Shown piece after piece: positions 1 to 7,694 of a DNA stretch of 45,382 nucleotides. Source of the stretch: Ignavibacteriales bacterium (GTDB taxonomy: Bacteria > Bacteroidota > Ignavibacteria > UBA10030); contig JAPLFP010000212.1 in the NCBI GenBank assembly GCA_026390585.1, positions 1-45,382 on the forward strand, in the 5' to 3' direction. A model generated the notes under the pieces. That model was not told the DNA's origin, ran no database searches, and saw only the letters and a program-made list of their open reading frames with translations. A program made the position numbers and the translations under genes. Each line of letters starts with the position of its first letter. Position 1 is the first letter of the stretch.

Positions 1-1
1 C

Positions 2-745
2 AGGATATTGCTGAATCTGATCTTCCCTACCGGCGGCAGCGCAAGGATCATGGGAATGGATGTTATCAGGGACACGGAAAAGATCAAGCGCCAGGTCGGC
101 TATATCCCTTCAGATGGCAGTCCGTATTCTTCCATGGATGTACATGAATTCCTGAGCTATTGTATCCGTTTTTACCAAGTACAGAACGGTGCGCACAGGA
201 TAGCTGAACTCTCGGAATGGTTTGAACTGGACCTGAAACGGAAAATTGCCGAATTGTCCATGGGAAATCGGAAGAAAGTATCGATCGTGCAGAGCCTGCT
301 GCACAACCCTAGGCTTCTTATCCTGGATGAGCCAACAACGGGCCTGGATCCATTGATGCAGGCAAAATTCTTTGAGCTATTGCGTTCAGAGAATCGGAAA
401 GGGATGACCATCTTCTTTTCTTCGCACGTACTCAATGAGGTTCAAATGCTCTGCAAACGAGTGGCGATCATTAAAGAAGGGAAGATCATCAAGCTGGAGG
501 ACATTGAAACCCTGAGAAAGAAGCAACTGAAGAAGGTGCTCATCCAATTTGAAGATCAGGTGAATGAACAAAACTTCAGCATCCCTGGCATTGATCGTAT
601 CATCACGAAGCTCGGCAATATGCTCTCCTTTATGTACTCAGGCGATATCAATGAACTAGTCGGTTTGTTGGCGGGAAGGAAGATCGTTAACCTCACGATC
701 GAGGAACCGTCGCTGGAAGAAATATTTATGCATTATTACCAATAA
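2..745 (+). CDS. ABC transporter ATP-binding protein, 5' end outside the window
   Basis: This is the nucleotide-binding subunit of an ABC-2 type exporter. The reading frame is already open at base 2 and reads R-I-L-L-N-L-I-F-P-T, the stretch that normally follows Walker A, so the true start and Walker A lie upstream. Visible motifs are the signature LSMGNRKK, Walker B LLILDEP followed by TTGLDP, and the H-loop SSHVLNEV. The ~90 residues after the nucleotide-binding core are the usual accessory C-terminal part of drug or lipid exporter ATPases. The permease gene starts 15 nt after the stop, so the two form an operon. ATP would be hydrolysed at the cytoplasmic face of the membrane. The substrate cannot be read from the sequence. 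Confidence 0.93.
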   Translation, partial: RILLNLIFPTGGSARIMGMDVIRDTEKIKRQVGYIPSDGSPYSSMDVHEFLSYCIRFYQVQNGAHRIAELSEWFELDLKRKIAELSMGNRKKVSIVQSLLHNPRLLILDEPTTGLDPLMQAKFFELLRSENRKGMTIFFSSHVLNEVQMLCKRVAIIKEGKIIKLEDIETLRKKQLKKVLIQFEDQVNEQNFSIPGIDRIITKLGNMLSFMYSGDINELVGLLAGRKIVNLTIEEPSLEEIFMHYYQ

Positions 746-760
746 GAGGGGACAGAGCAA

Positions 761-1570
761 ATGAACATGAACCTGTTCTCAAAGGAGATGAGAAGAAACG
801 CGTTCAGTCTCATGCTGTGGATGATCGTAATAACCCTATTGATTTCGGTTACCATGTCGGTGTACCGAACATTTGTAGAAAACCAGTCTAAGGTCATGGG
901 GATGATGAGCCTGGTTCCAAAAGGTGCGCTGCAGTTCAAGGGCATTTCGAATTTCAACGATCTGCTTTCGGTACTGGGATTTTATGCTGCCAACAATGTC
1001 ATCTATATGATGGTACTCGGGAGCATTTTTGCCATCGTCCTTTCCTCCAACATCCTGCTCAAGGAAGAATACGATAAGACCGCGGAATACCTGTTGACGC
1101 GGCCGCTTAGCCGCAGCGAGATTTTCCTCAGTAAGCTGGCCGTGCTTTCCATTCATGTGCTTTTGTTGAACCTGGTCACTTCCCTGGCAGGCTTTATATG
1201 TATGGAACTGGTTAAGAATGGACCCTTCAGCTTCAAGGCATTTTTGATCCTGTCGTTGTATACCCTGTTGCTAAATATCTTGTTCGGTGCGATCGGGCTA
1301 TTCCTCTCAACCCTGGTTAAAAGGCCAAAACCGATCACCACATTAAGCATAGGGCTGGTCTTAGTCTTCTATTTTGTCTATACGCTTTCAAAGATCACAG
1401 AGAGTACCGAAGCAATAGGGTACCTGAGCCCATTCAAATATGTCAAGATGGACGCAATTAATCCGGCTTACGAGCTTGATCTCTGGCATCTGTTGTATTT
1501 TGTCGGCATCTCTCTGTTGCTTGTAGGGCTCTCATACCGGCTGTATGCACGGAAGGACATTTATACATGA
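761..1570 (+). CDS. ABC-2 type transporter permease
   Basis: This 269-residue membrane protein has about six hydrophobic segments: around residues 15-35, 70-95, 120-150, 160-185, 195-215 and 240-262. This is the layout of ABC-2 permeases that pair with the ATPase encoded just upstream. The ATG at 761 is preceded by GAGGGG with a 9 nt spacer, which supports the start. The motif YLLTRPLSRSEIFLSKL between the second and third segments is typical of the ABC-2 coupling helix region. The stop TGA overlaps an ATG (ATGA at 1567-1570), which suggests that a translationally coupled third gene once followed; it is now only a 22-codon reading frame. The substrate is unknown. Confidence 0.9.
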   Translation: MNMNLFSKEMRRNAFSLMLWMIVITLLISVTMSVYRTFVENQSKVMGMMSLVPKGALQFKGISNFNDLLSVLGFYAANNVIYMMVLGSIFAIVLSSNILLKEEYDKTAEYLLTRPLSRSEIFLSKLAVLSIHVLLLNLVTSLAGFICMELVKNGPFSFKAFLILSLYTLLLNILFGAIGLFLSTLVKRPKPITTLSIGLVLVFYFVYTLSKITESTEAIGYLSPFKYVKMDAINPAYELDLWHLLYFVGISLLLVGLSYRLYARKDIYT

Positions 1571-1635
1571 ACATCGCAAAAGCACGCAGATCAAATACGC
1601 ATACACTCTTTGTGTTCGGAACTCTGATGCCATAA
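1567..1635 (+). pseudogene. Remnant start of a second ABC-2 permease gene (22 codons)
   Basis: An ATG overlapping the permease stop by the ATGA arrangement opens a 22-codon frame beginning MNIAKARRSN and ending at TAA. In related exporter operons, as I recall them, a second permease begins with MNIA-like residues at this place. Here homology-like character stops after four or five codons and no hydrophobic protein follows. The likely reading is a deletion or rearrangement that removed the second permease. Alternatively the overlap is chance and this is untranslated DNA. Confidence 0.35.
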
Positions 1636-1800
1636 GTGCCAGAATGCCTTGCTGCTCAATTGGCTACTATAACTCCATTTCAAACGCACCATTTAGAGTT
1701 GCAGCTGGCCTAGATAGCCGGCCCCGGTCTTGAACTTTCAGGATAGCTGGCAGAAACCTGTAACCCGTTCGACCTCACGCCGTTTAGGTTCACCCGTGTG

Positions 1801-2046
1801 CTTTCCTTCGTTTTCTTCTCAATTGAGTGGATATTCACACACGATCGTGAACACGTCACCCTCTGAACTGCAGTAGTTACCGAATCTCGTTGGGGGTACA
1901 TAGAGATTTCCGATTGCTGATGGTTCGACACGTCGCTTCGCTCAGTGCAAGCTGCGCTCACCACAAGTTTTCGATGTGCGATCTAGCAGATGAGAGCGGC
2001 TGTAGTGCAAAATGAAGAGCCGATTCGGAAACGGGTCGGCTTTTTG
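1801..2046 (+). repeat. Direct repeat copy A (~245 bp), left of the kinase gene
   Basis: This stretch is repeated in the same orientation at about 5048-5295. The best block is 1919-2043 against 5169-5293 (constant offset 3250), with only four mismatches in about 125 bases. The 5' half is more diverged, with small indels. It contains TTCGAC...GCTTCGCTCAGTGCAAGC, a short motif family seen elsewhere in the window, and ends in a terminator-like hairpin. The rest of 1636-2221 shows no gene. Confidence 0.9.
2018..2046 (+). terminator. Rho-independent terminator-like hairpin in repeat copy A
   Basis: The arms AGCCGATTCG and CGGGTCGGCT pair (one G-T pair) around a GAAA tetraloop and are followed by TTTTTG. 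It could end transcription of the ABC operon. It could also act in reverse for the kinase gene, whose stop is at 2222, though the T-run on that side is weaker. Confidence 0.7.
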
Positions 2047-2104
2047 TGTTTCTGGTCAGTAATGACTTAGCGTGGCTGAGTTGAGGCGATATTGCTTCGG
2101 GAAA

Positions 2105-2161
2105 CCGCTTGGCGAAGCGGCATGAAACGATGCCGCCACTAGAGACTTCGACGTGGCGGCA
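2105..2161. repeat. Two adjacent perfect hairpins downstream of the kinase gene
   Basis: CCGCTT/AAGCGG pairs across a 4 nt loop (2105-2120), and TGCCGCCAC/GTGGCGGCA pairs across a 13 nt loop (2131-2161). There is no T-run, so this looks more like a REP-type element or mRNA 3' structure than a classical terminator. It lies 60 bp past the stop of the minus-strand kinase gene. Confidence 0.6.
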
Positions 2162-2221
2162 CGAAGCCGCACGCGTCTAGCATACAATCACATTCGACGG
2201 GTGATCTTCAAGTTTGTCCAA

Positions 2222-4627
2222 TCATTTATCCAACCTTATTTTCTTTAACAAAACAAAATAGCGAGAATCAGAACGAAGATTACTCCAGAGGGGGTCAATC
2301 TTAAGGTAACTAAGCTGCGTGTTATGTTCATTATAGCCTTTCTCAAGCCACTCGAACGCTTTCTCAGCATCACCTAACCCGACATAGACGCCAGCTATTT
2401 GAACTGCGACCATATAGCCATGTTTTGAAAACTCAAGTAATTGATCGAGATTTCTGATCGCCTCGGCCTTCTTTCCTGCCTTCGCATAAACGTAACCCAA
2501 GTCGCCAAGCACATAAGGACTATTCGCCCCAACGATCTGTCTGGCTTTTTCCAGCTCGGTGATCGCTTCATCAAACCTGCCCTGCTGTGTATGCACGAAC
2601 GCGATAGTTCCGTGTAACCCGGGCTGATTGGGATCAAGTTCAAGTGCCTTGTTGAACTGTTCTGTTGCCAGATCGTAGTGCTGCATGTAGGCAAGAATTT
2701 CTCCTACATTATTGGTAATAACCGGTGAGAGGGGGTCAAGTTCTTGTGCACGTTTGATTTCAGCCAACGCCTCTTGCAACTTGCCCTGGTTTTCCAGAGA
2801 ATTGCTGTACCAATGATGAGTTGTTGGACTATTCGGATCAAGTTCTATAGCTCGCATAAATTCTCTGTCTGCATCTTGCCAGTCCCATTGGTATGCATAT
2901 TTGATCAATCCTAACGCGGCATGAGGTTCAGCCAGCGTCGCATCAAGTTCAAGAGCTTTTCTTGCCGCCGTCTCTGTTTTTGAAATAAAACCTGTCGCCG
3001 CCAGGCCGGAATACTCCGGAAGAACAGCATAGGTCGAAGCTAATCCGGCATAGGCAAGTGCATAGCCCGGATCCTTTTCAATGGCTTGTTTGAAATATTC
3101 AACAGCTTTCTGGAGATCATCACCATTGCGCTTGTTCCAATGGAATCTTCCTTTGAGATAATATTGATACGCTTCTGCGCTTTCAGTGTAACGTTTTGCG
3201 AGCTTCTTCTCATCTTCGCCGACCAGTTTGAGGCTCAGCCGTTGGGAAATATCTTTGGAAATTCCTTCCTGAACGGTAAATATGTCCGAAAGCTTCTTGT
3301 TGTACTGCTCTCCCCAAATGTGGCTGTTGTTCGACACGTCCACAAGCTCCGTGCTGATCTGAAGATTGTCGCCCCTCTGAGTGACTCTGCCCACAAGCAC
3401 AGCCTTCACACCCAACTCTTTGCCTGCCTTTTGCGGATCAATTTCTTTGTTCTTGAACTGAAATACTGAGCTTCTTGACATGACGGTGAGGTTGGATAAC
3501 TGCGACAGTGTGTTGATGAGGCTTTCTGTGATGCCATCACTCAAGTATTCCGTGTTCGGGTCGGCACCGACATTGGTGAACGGCAGCACGGCAATAGAAT
3601 CGATCGATTGATGCCTACCGAAGAATGCGACGTACCCGATAAAGCCTACAAGGATGAGGAAAACAATGGTCCCCAACACGATGAACTGGCGAGCTCGCTT
3701 TTGCGGGTGATCAGTGGACCTGTGTCCCGGTGGAGCGTGATCAATTTCGTGCGTTTCGGGAGTCTTCCGGTCGGATGGTCGGGTGGACATCTCCCCAAGC
3801 GGTGTTCGGGAAACTCTCGCTGACTGTTTTTGTACTCTCCGCAACTCGCTCACCATATCATCAACGTGTTGGTAGCGGTCCTCGGGATCCTTTTCCAATG
3901 AGCGATTGAGAACATGCACGAGCTCGGAAGAAACGTCTGGCAGATGCTTCTGGAGCGGATCCGGCTGTTCATTGAGAATCGAATACATCATGGCCGCTTC
4001 ATGTTCGCCGCGGAAGGGAAGCTTGCCCGTCAGCATCTCGAACAGCAGGACCCCGAATGAAAAAATATCACTGCGATGGTTAATCTCTCCACCCTGGATC
4101 TGCTCTGGAGCCATGTACGCCAGCGTCCCCACCGTGCTGCTTGTCTTCGTCAGCTTCAGTGTTCCCTTCAGCTTGGCTAGGCCAAAATCCATCACCTTCG
4201 CCTGCCCTTTGGATGTCAGCATGACATTGTCGGCTTTGATATCCCGGTGAACGATACCTTTCGAATGGGCCTCCTGCAAGGCTTCTCCTATTTGAATGGC
4301 AATAGAAAGAGCGTCATTTACTTTAGGGAAGGGTAGCTTTTCCCGGAGAGTGCCTCCTTCAATGTACTCCATGACGATGAACAGAGAGCTATCGGCTTCT
4401 TCGATACCATGGATGGTGCAGATATGCGCGTGATTCAATGCAGCGGCCGCCTTGGCTTCCTGCAGAAAGCGGGCCTTGGTCTCCTCGCTGACAGAGACAT
4501 GGGCAGGGAGGAACTTGAGCGCCACGTCGCGGTCGAGCGTGGTGTCGTGGGCTTTATAAACGACACCCATGCCACCTTCACCAAGCTTCTCGACGATCTT
4601 GTAGTGAGATATTGTTTGACCAATCAT
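2222..4627 (-). CDS. Membrane Ser/Thr protein kinase with TolB-like and TPR domains
   Basis: This PknB-type (Hanks) kinase has 801 residues. Kinase residues are all present: glycine loop GEGGMG at 16-21, K38, E57, HRDIKADN with D129 and N134, and DFG with D147. A linker and one membrane segment (about 315-337, FIVLGTIVFLILVGFIGYVAFF region) follow. Next is an extracytoplasmic TolB/FlgO-like domain opening SIAVLPFTN and reaching about residue 470, then a run of about six or more TPR units to the C terminus. The family phosphorylates proteins on Ser/Thr; the outer part probably senses a partner. I chose ATG 4627 because MIGQTISHYKIVEKLGEGG is the common family start. An in-frame GTG at 4648 and ATG at 4636 are alternatives, none with a good ribosome site. 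The gene stands alone between two direct repeats. Confidence 0.93.
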   Translation of the reverse strand: MIGQTISHYKIVEKLGEGGMGVVYKAHDTTLDRDVALKFLPAHVSVSEETKARFLQEAKAAAALNHAHICTIHGIEEADSSLFIVMEYIEGGTLREKLPFPKVNDALSIAIQIGEALQEAHSKGIVHRDIKADNVMLTSKGQAKVMDFGLAKLKGTLKLTKTSSTVGTLAYMAPEQIQGGEINHRSDIFSFGVLLFEMLTGKLPFRGEHEAAMMYSILNEQPDPLQKHLPDVSSELVHVLNRSLEKDPEDRYQHVDDMVSELRRVQKQSARVSRTPLGEMSTRPSDRKTPETHEIDHAPPGHRSTDHPQKRARQFIVLGTIVFLILVGFIGYVAFFGRHQSIDSIAVLPFTNVGADPNTEYLSDGITESLINTLSQLSNLTVMSRSSVFQFKNKEIDPQKAGKELGVKAVLVGRVTQRGDNLQISTELVDVSNNSHIWGEQYNKKLSDIFTVQEGISKDISQRLSLKLVGEDEKKLAKRYTESAEAYQYYLKGRFHWNKRNGDDLQKAVEYFKQAIEKDPGYALAYAGLASTYAVLPEYSGLAATGFISKTETAARKALELDATLAEPHAALGLIKYAYQWDWQDADREFMRAIELDPNSPTTHHWYSNSLENQGKLQEALAEIKRAQELDPLSPVITNNVGEILAYMQHYDLATEQFNKALELDPNQPGLHGTIAFVHTQQGRFDEAITELEKARQIVGANSPYVLGDLGYVYAKAGKKAEAIRNLDQLLEFSKHGYMVAVQIAGVYVGLGDAEKAFEWLEKGYNEHNTQLSYLKIDPLWSNLRSDSRYFVLLKKIRLDK

Positions 4628-5047
4628 AGTTGGCATTTGGATAGACACTTGAATTCAGCCCAGGGGATCAGCGGTGGGATACACTCTGATACATAGTAGC
4701 TAAATTCGCCACGGTTGTCAAATTTGAGAATGCACGGTCTTCGTGAGTTCATGACTTCAGATTTCGACGCTGCACCTGAAACTTGTAGTTGTTGGCGGCG
4801 GGTCGCATAACTCGACAGCAGGCCGACCCGAATTCATGAAAGCTCTGCTTGATTCTCTTGCTGCTTGTCCAGCGCAATCGCAGATGCAGTAATCGGCAGA
4901 CAATCTGCGACCTTTGCTAGGAGAGTGGCAATTCGATGGCTCTTTCGAAGGTTGCCTCCGCCGCGAGTAGGCGGCCTCGGAGTTGAACCTGGTCGGCAGA
5001 ATCATCAAGAACCATTCGTCCTGAAGCCATTTTCGTGGGCTTGTGGG

Positions 5048-5295
5048 CTTTCCCTAGCCTCTTCATCCTCAACTGAGCGGGTATTCACACATGATTGTAA
5101 ACAAATCAGCCGCTGAACTGCAGCCATTGAGAATCTCATTGGGGGTACAAAAGAAATTTGCGATTGATGATGGTTCGACACGTCGCTTCGCTCAGTGCAA
5201 GCTGCGCTCACCACAAGTTTTCGATGTGCGATTTAGCAGATGTGAGCGGCTGTAGAGCAAAATGAAGAGCCGATCCGGAAACGGGTCGGCTTTGT
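5048..5295 (+). repeat. Direct repeat copy B (~245 bp), right of the kinase gene
   Basis: This is the second copy of the element at 1801-2046, in the same orientation. The pair encloses the kinase gene exactly once. Copy B also contains the GCTTCGCTCAGTGCAAGC motif and ends in the same GAAA-loop hairpin. Confidence 0.9.
5268..5294 (+). terminator. Terminator-like hairpin in repeat copy B
   Basis: AGCCGATCCG and CGGGTCGGCT pair around GAAA, followed by TTTGTTGTTTT. The single difference from copy A lies in the left arm (T to C) and replaces a T-G pair with C-G. No plus-strand gene precedes it closely, so it may insulate the GH67 operon from upstream transcription. Confidence 0.6.
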
Positions 5296-5518
5296 TGTTT
5301 TGTGACAAGTGGTCCTGTTCATCATTCCGCGCGCTATACATAATCTGCAGCCGAAAGAGCCTTGGGGAGTAGCCGAATTGACCCTTGCCTTCTTGCGACT
5401 CCCTGAGTACTATTAAACCAATTCGTGCGTCTACTGATGGCCAAACATCGCCAGATTTTTCCAGATTCATACATCCCCGATACCCAACTGTACGAAACTA
5501 TATCTCCCGGCCCGATCG

Positions 5519-7657
5519 ATGAGAACTCGCTGCAAAACGAAACTCCTCCCAATCATTCTGCTGGTTCTTCTCTTCTCCTGGGAAGCTCCGGCGGATGACG
5601 GATATGAATTGTGGATGAAGTACAGAAAGATCAACAACGAACATCTCCTGAAGCAGTATCGGGAGGCGATTGCGTGCATCATCGTACCTGGTGAATCGGA
5701 GACCCTCCGGATCATCCGCAGCGAATTGAAAAGGAGCCTCGACGTGATGCTCGGTGTCGATATGCGCTACCGGGCAGCGGCAACAGGAGAGAACGCACTT
5801 GTCATAGGGACACCTGCAAGGTCAGACATTGTCCAGCACCTGCAGCATGAAGGCAAGCTTCAAACCTTGGGAGTTGAAGGGTATCTCATCACGTCGGTCA
5901 CCAAAGGGAAGAACAAATTTACGGTCATTGCAGCGAATCGTGATATCGGACTTCTGTACGGCGCGTTTCATTTTCTGAGAACTCTGCAGACCCGCCAGTC
6001 GCTTGATCATCTCAACATCGTCTCAACTCCACGAATCGGATATCGGCTTCTCGATCATTGGGATAATCTGGACGGATCCATCGAGCGCGGGTATGCAGGT
6101 AAGTCCTTATGGAAATGGGATGAACTGCCTAAGAAGATTGACAAGCGATACCACGACTATGCACGCGCAAATGCTTCGATTGGAATCAACGGTGCCGTCC
6201 TTAACAACGTCAACGCGAACCCGGTGATCCTGAAGACTGAATATCTCCGGAAAGTCTCAGCGTTGGCTAACGTCTTCCGGCCCTACGGTATTCGCGTGTT
6301 TCTCTCTGTTAATTTTTCCTCGCCAATTTCGGGTAGGTTCGAGCAGGAAGGGAATCGAAAAGGGGGAATCGGCAACCTTCCTACTGCGGACCCACAGGCT
6401 CCGAACGTGAGGTTGTGGTGGAAAAACAAAGTGAAAGAGATCTATGCGCTTATTCCGGATTTTGGCGGATTCGTGGTGAAGGCGAATTCCGAGGGAATGC
6501 CTGGTCCGCAGGATTATGGGCGGACTCACGCGGAGGGAGCAAACATGCTCGCTGAGGCACTGGAGCCGTTTCACGGTGTTGTCATGTGGCGAGCGTTCGT
6601 GTACAACGCCGGTGTCGACGTCGACCGCGTAAAACGCGCTGCATTGGAATTCCTCCCGCTTGACGGCCTCTTCCGCCCTAACGTCTTTGTCCAGGCAAAG
6701 AATGGCCCACTCGACTTTCAACCGCGGGAGCCCGTACAACCACTTTTTGGTTCGATGACCAAGACGCCGATGATGCTTGAACTCCAGATTACTCAGGAAT
6801 ACCTGGGCCACTCGACTCACCTGGTGTATCTTGCTCCGATGTGGAAAGAGTACTTTCAGTTTGACCTGTTCGCTAAAGCGCCCGGTTCGACTCTCGCCGC
6901 CATTGTCGATGGTAGCTTGAGGAATGCTCACATGACGGGCATTGCGGGCGTGGCGAATACCGGCGATGACAGAAACTGGTGCGGGCACCTCTTCGCACAA
7001 GCCAATTGGTTTGCCTTTGGACGTCTCGCCTGGGATCATTCCATCAGCGCACAGCAGCTTGCAGATGAATGGGTCAGGATGTCGCTCTCGAACGATTCCG
7101 GGACTGTTTCAACCGTATCTTCGATCATGATGGGCTCCCGGGAAGCGTGCGTCAACTATATGACTCCGCTTGGATTGCATCATATCATGGAGGTTGACGT
7201 TCACTATGGCCCCGGCCCTCAGAATGACCGTGGAAGAGAAGACTGGACGTCAGTCTATTACCATCGTGCCGACAGCATTGGCCTGGGGTTTGACCGGAGT
7301 TCCGCAGGGAGCAACGCGGTTGGACAGTACCTTCCTCCTTTGCGATCCGCTTTCGACAATCTTGAGACGTGCCCCGAAAAGTACTTGCTATGGTTTCACC
7401 ACGTCAACTGGGATCATCGTATGAGTTCGGGCAGGACATTATGGGAAGAACTGTGCGTGAGGTACACTGCCGGGACAGACTACGTGCGCGAAATGTACAA
7501 CAAATGGCTCTCGCTTGAAGGCGCAGTGGACCCGCAGGTTTTTTCGAGCGTCAAGGAGAAGCTGAAAAAGCAGCTGGTTGATGCAGCGGCTTGGAGGGAT
7601 ACGTGTCTCGTCTATTTTCAGAAATTCAGCAAGCAGACAATTCCGGGTCGGCACTGA
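5519..7657 (+). CDS. Alpha-glucuronidase, glycoside hydrolase family 67, exported
   Basis: This enzyme removes (4-O-methyl)-glucuronic acid from the non-reducing end of xylo-oligosaccharides. It has 712 residues, the usual family length. A hydrophobic signal peptide (residues 8-25, LPIILLVLLFSWEAPA) precedes a small N-terminal alpha/beta domain, a TIM barrel (from about 165) and an alpha-helical C-terminal domain. Family catalytic residues align by spacing: acid E325 in KANSEGMPGP, and D399 (LDFQPREP) with E427 (ITQEYLG) as the base pair, the last two 28 residues apart as in characterised GH67 enzymes. ATG 5519 places the signal peptide correctly, though the ribosome site is weak. The GH9 gene follows after 37 nt, so the two probably share a transcript. 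An export signal on GH67 is notable because many relatives are intracellular. Confidence 0.93.
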   Translation: MRTRCKTKLLPIILLVLLFSWEAPADDGYELWMKYRKINNEHLLKQYREAIACIIVPGESETLRIIRSELKRSLDVMLGVDMRYRAAATGENALVIGTPARSDIVQHLQHEGKLQTLGVEGYLITSVTKGKNKFTVIAANRDIGLLYGAFHFLRTLQTRQSLDHLNIVSTPRIGYRLLDHWDNLDGSIERGYAGKSLWKWDELPKKIDKRYHDYARANASIGINGAVLNNVNANPVILKTEYLRKVSALANVFRPYGIRVFLSVNFSSPISGRFEQEGNRKGGIGNLPTADPQAPNVRLWWKNKVKEIYALIPDFGGFVVKANSEGMPGPQDYGRTHAEGANMLAEALEPFHGVVMWRAFVYNAGVDVDRVKRAALEFLPLDGLFRPNVFVQAKNGPLDFQPREPVQPLFGSMTKTPMMLELQITQEYLGHSTHLVYLAPMWKEYFQFDLFAKAPGSTLAAIVDGSLRNAHMTGIAGVANTGDDRNWCGHLFAQANWFAFGRLAWDHSISAQQLADEWVRMSLSNDSGTVSTVSSIMMGSREACVNYMTPLGLHHIMEVDVHYGPGPQNDRGREDWTSVYYHRADSIGLGFDRSSAGSNAVGQYLPPLRSAFDNLETCPEKYLLWFHHVNWDHRMSSGRTLWEELCVRYTAGTDYVREMYNKWLSLEGAVDPQVFSSVKEKLKKQLVDAAAWRDTCLVYFQKFSKQTIPGRH

Positions 7658-7694
7658 ACTGGATGCCTCGACCCGAAGCCAACAAGGAGTGATC

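Larger units (their letters stand above)
4628..5518. other. Gene-free region between kinase and GH67 gene
   Basis: This 890 bp stretch holds the second direct repeat (5048-5295) and its hairpin. Between 4628 and 5047 I see no convincing gene, and no clear -35/-10 pair for the kinase. Between 5296 and 5518 lies the leader of the GH67 gene, without a recognisable riboswitch or operator. Short reading frames here have no protein-like features. Confidence 0.6.

Noticed and set aside
1710-1964. Minus-strand reading frame starting MVSAACTERSDVSNH, and its twin at 5005-5214
   Set aside because: Both are translations of the direct repeat. They differ mainly where the repeat differs, and they lack any domain or ribosome site.
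7578-7694. ATG 7578 as the start of the GH9 gene
   Set aside because: It lies 80 nt inside the GH67 gene and would add 39 residues before the signal peptide. GTG 7695 has an ideal ribosome site and leads straight into the signal sequence.
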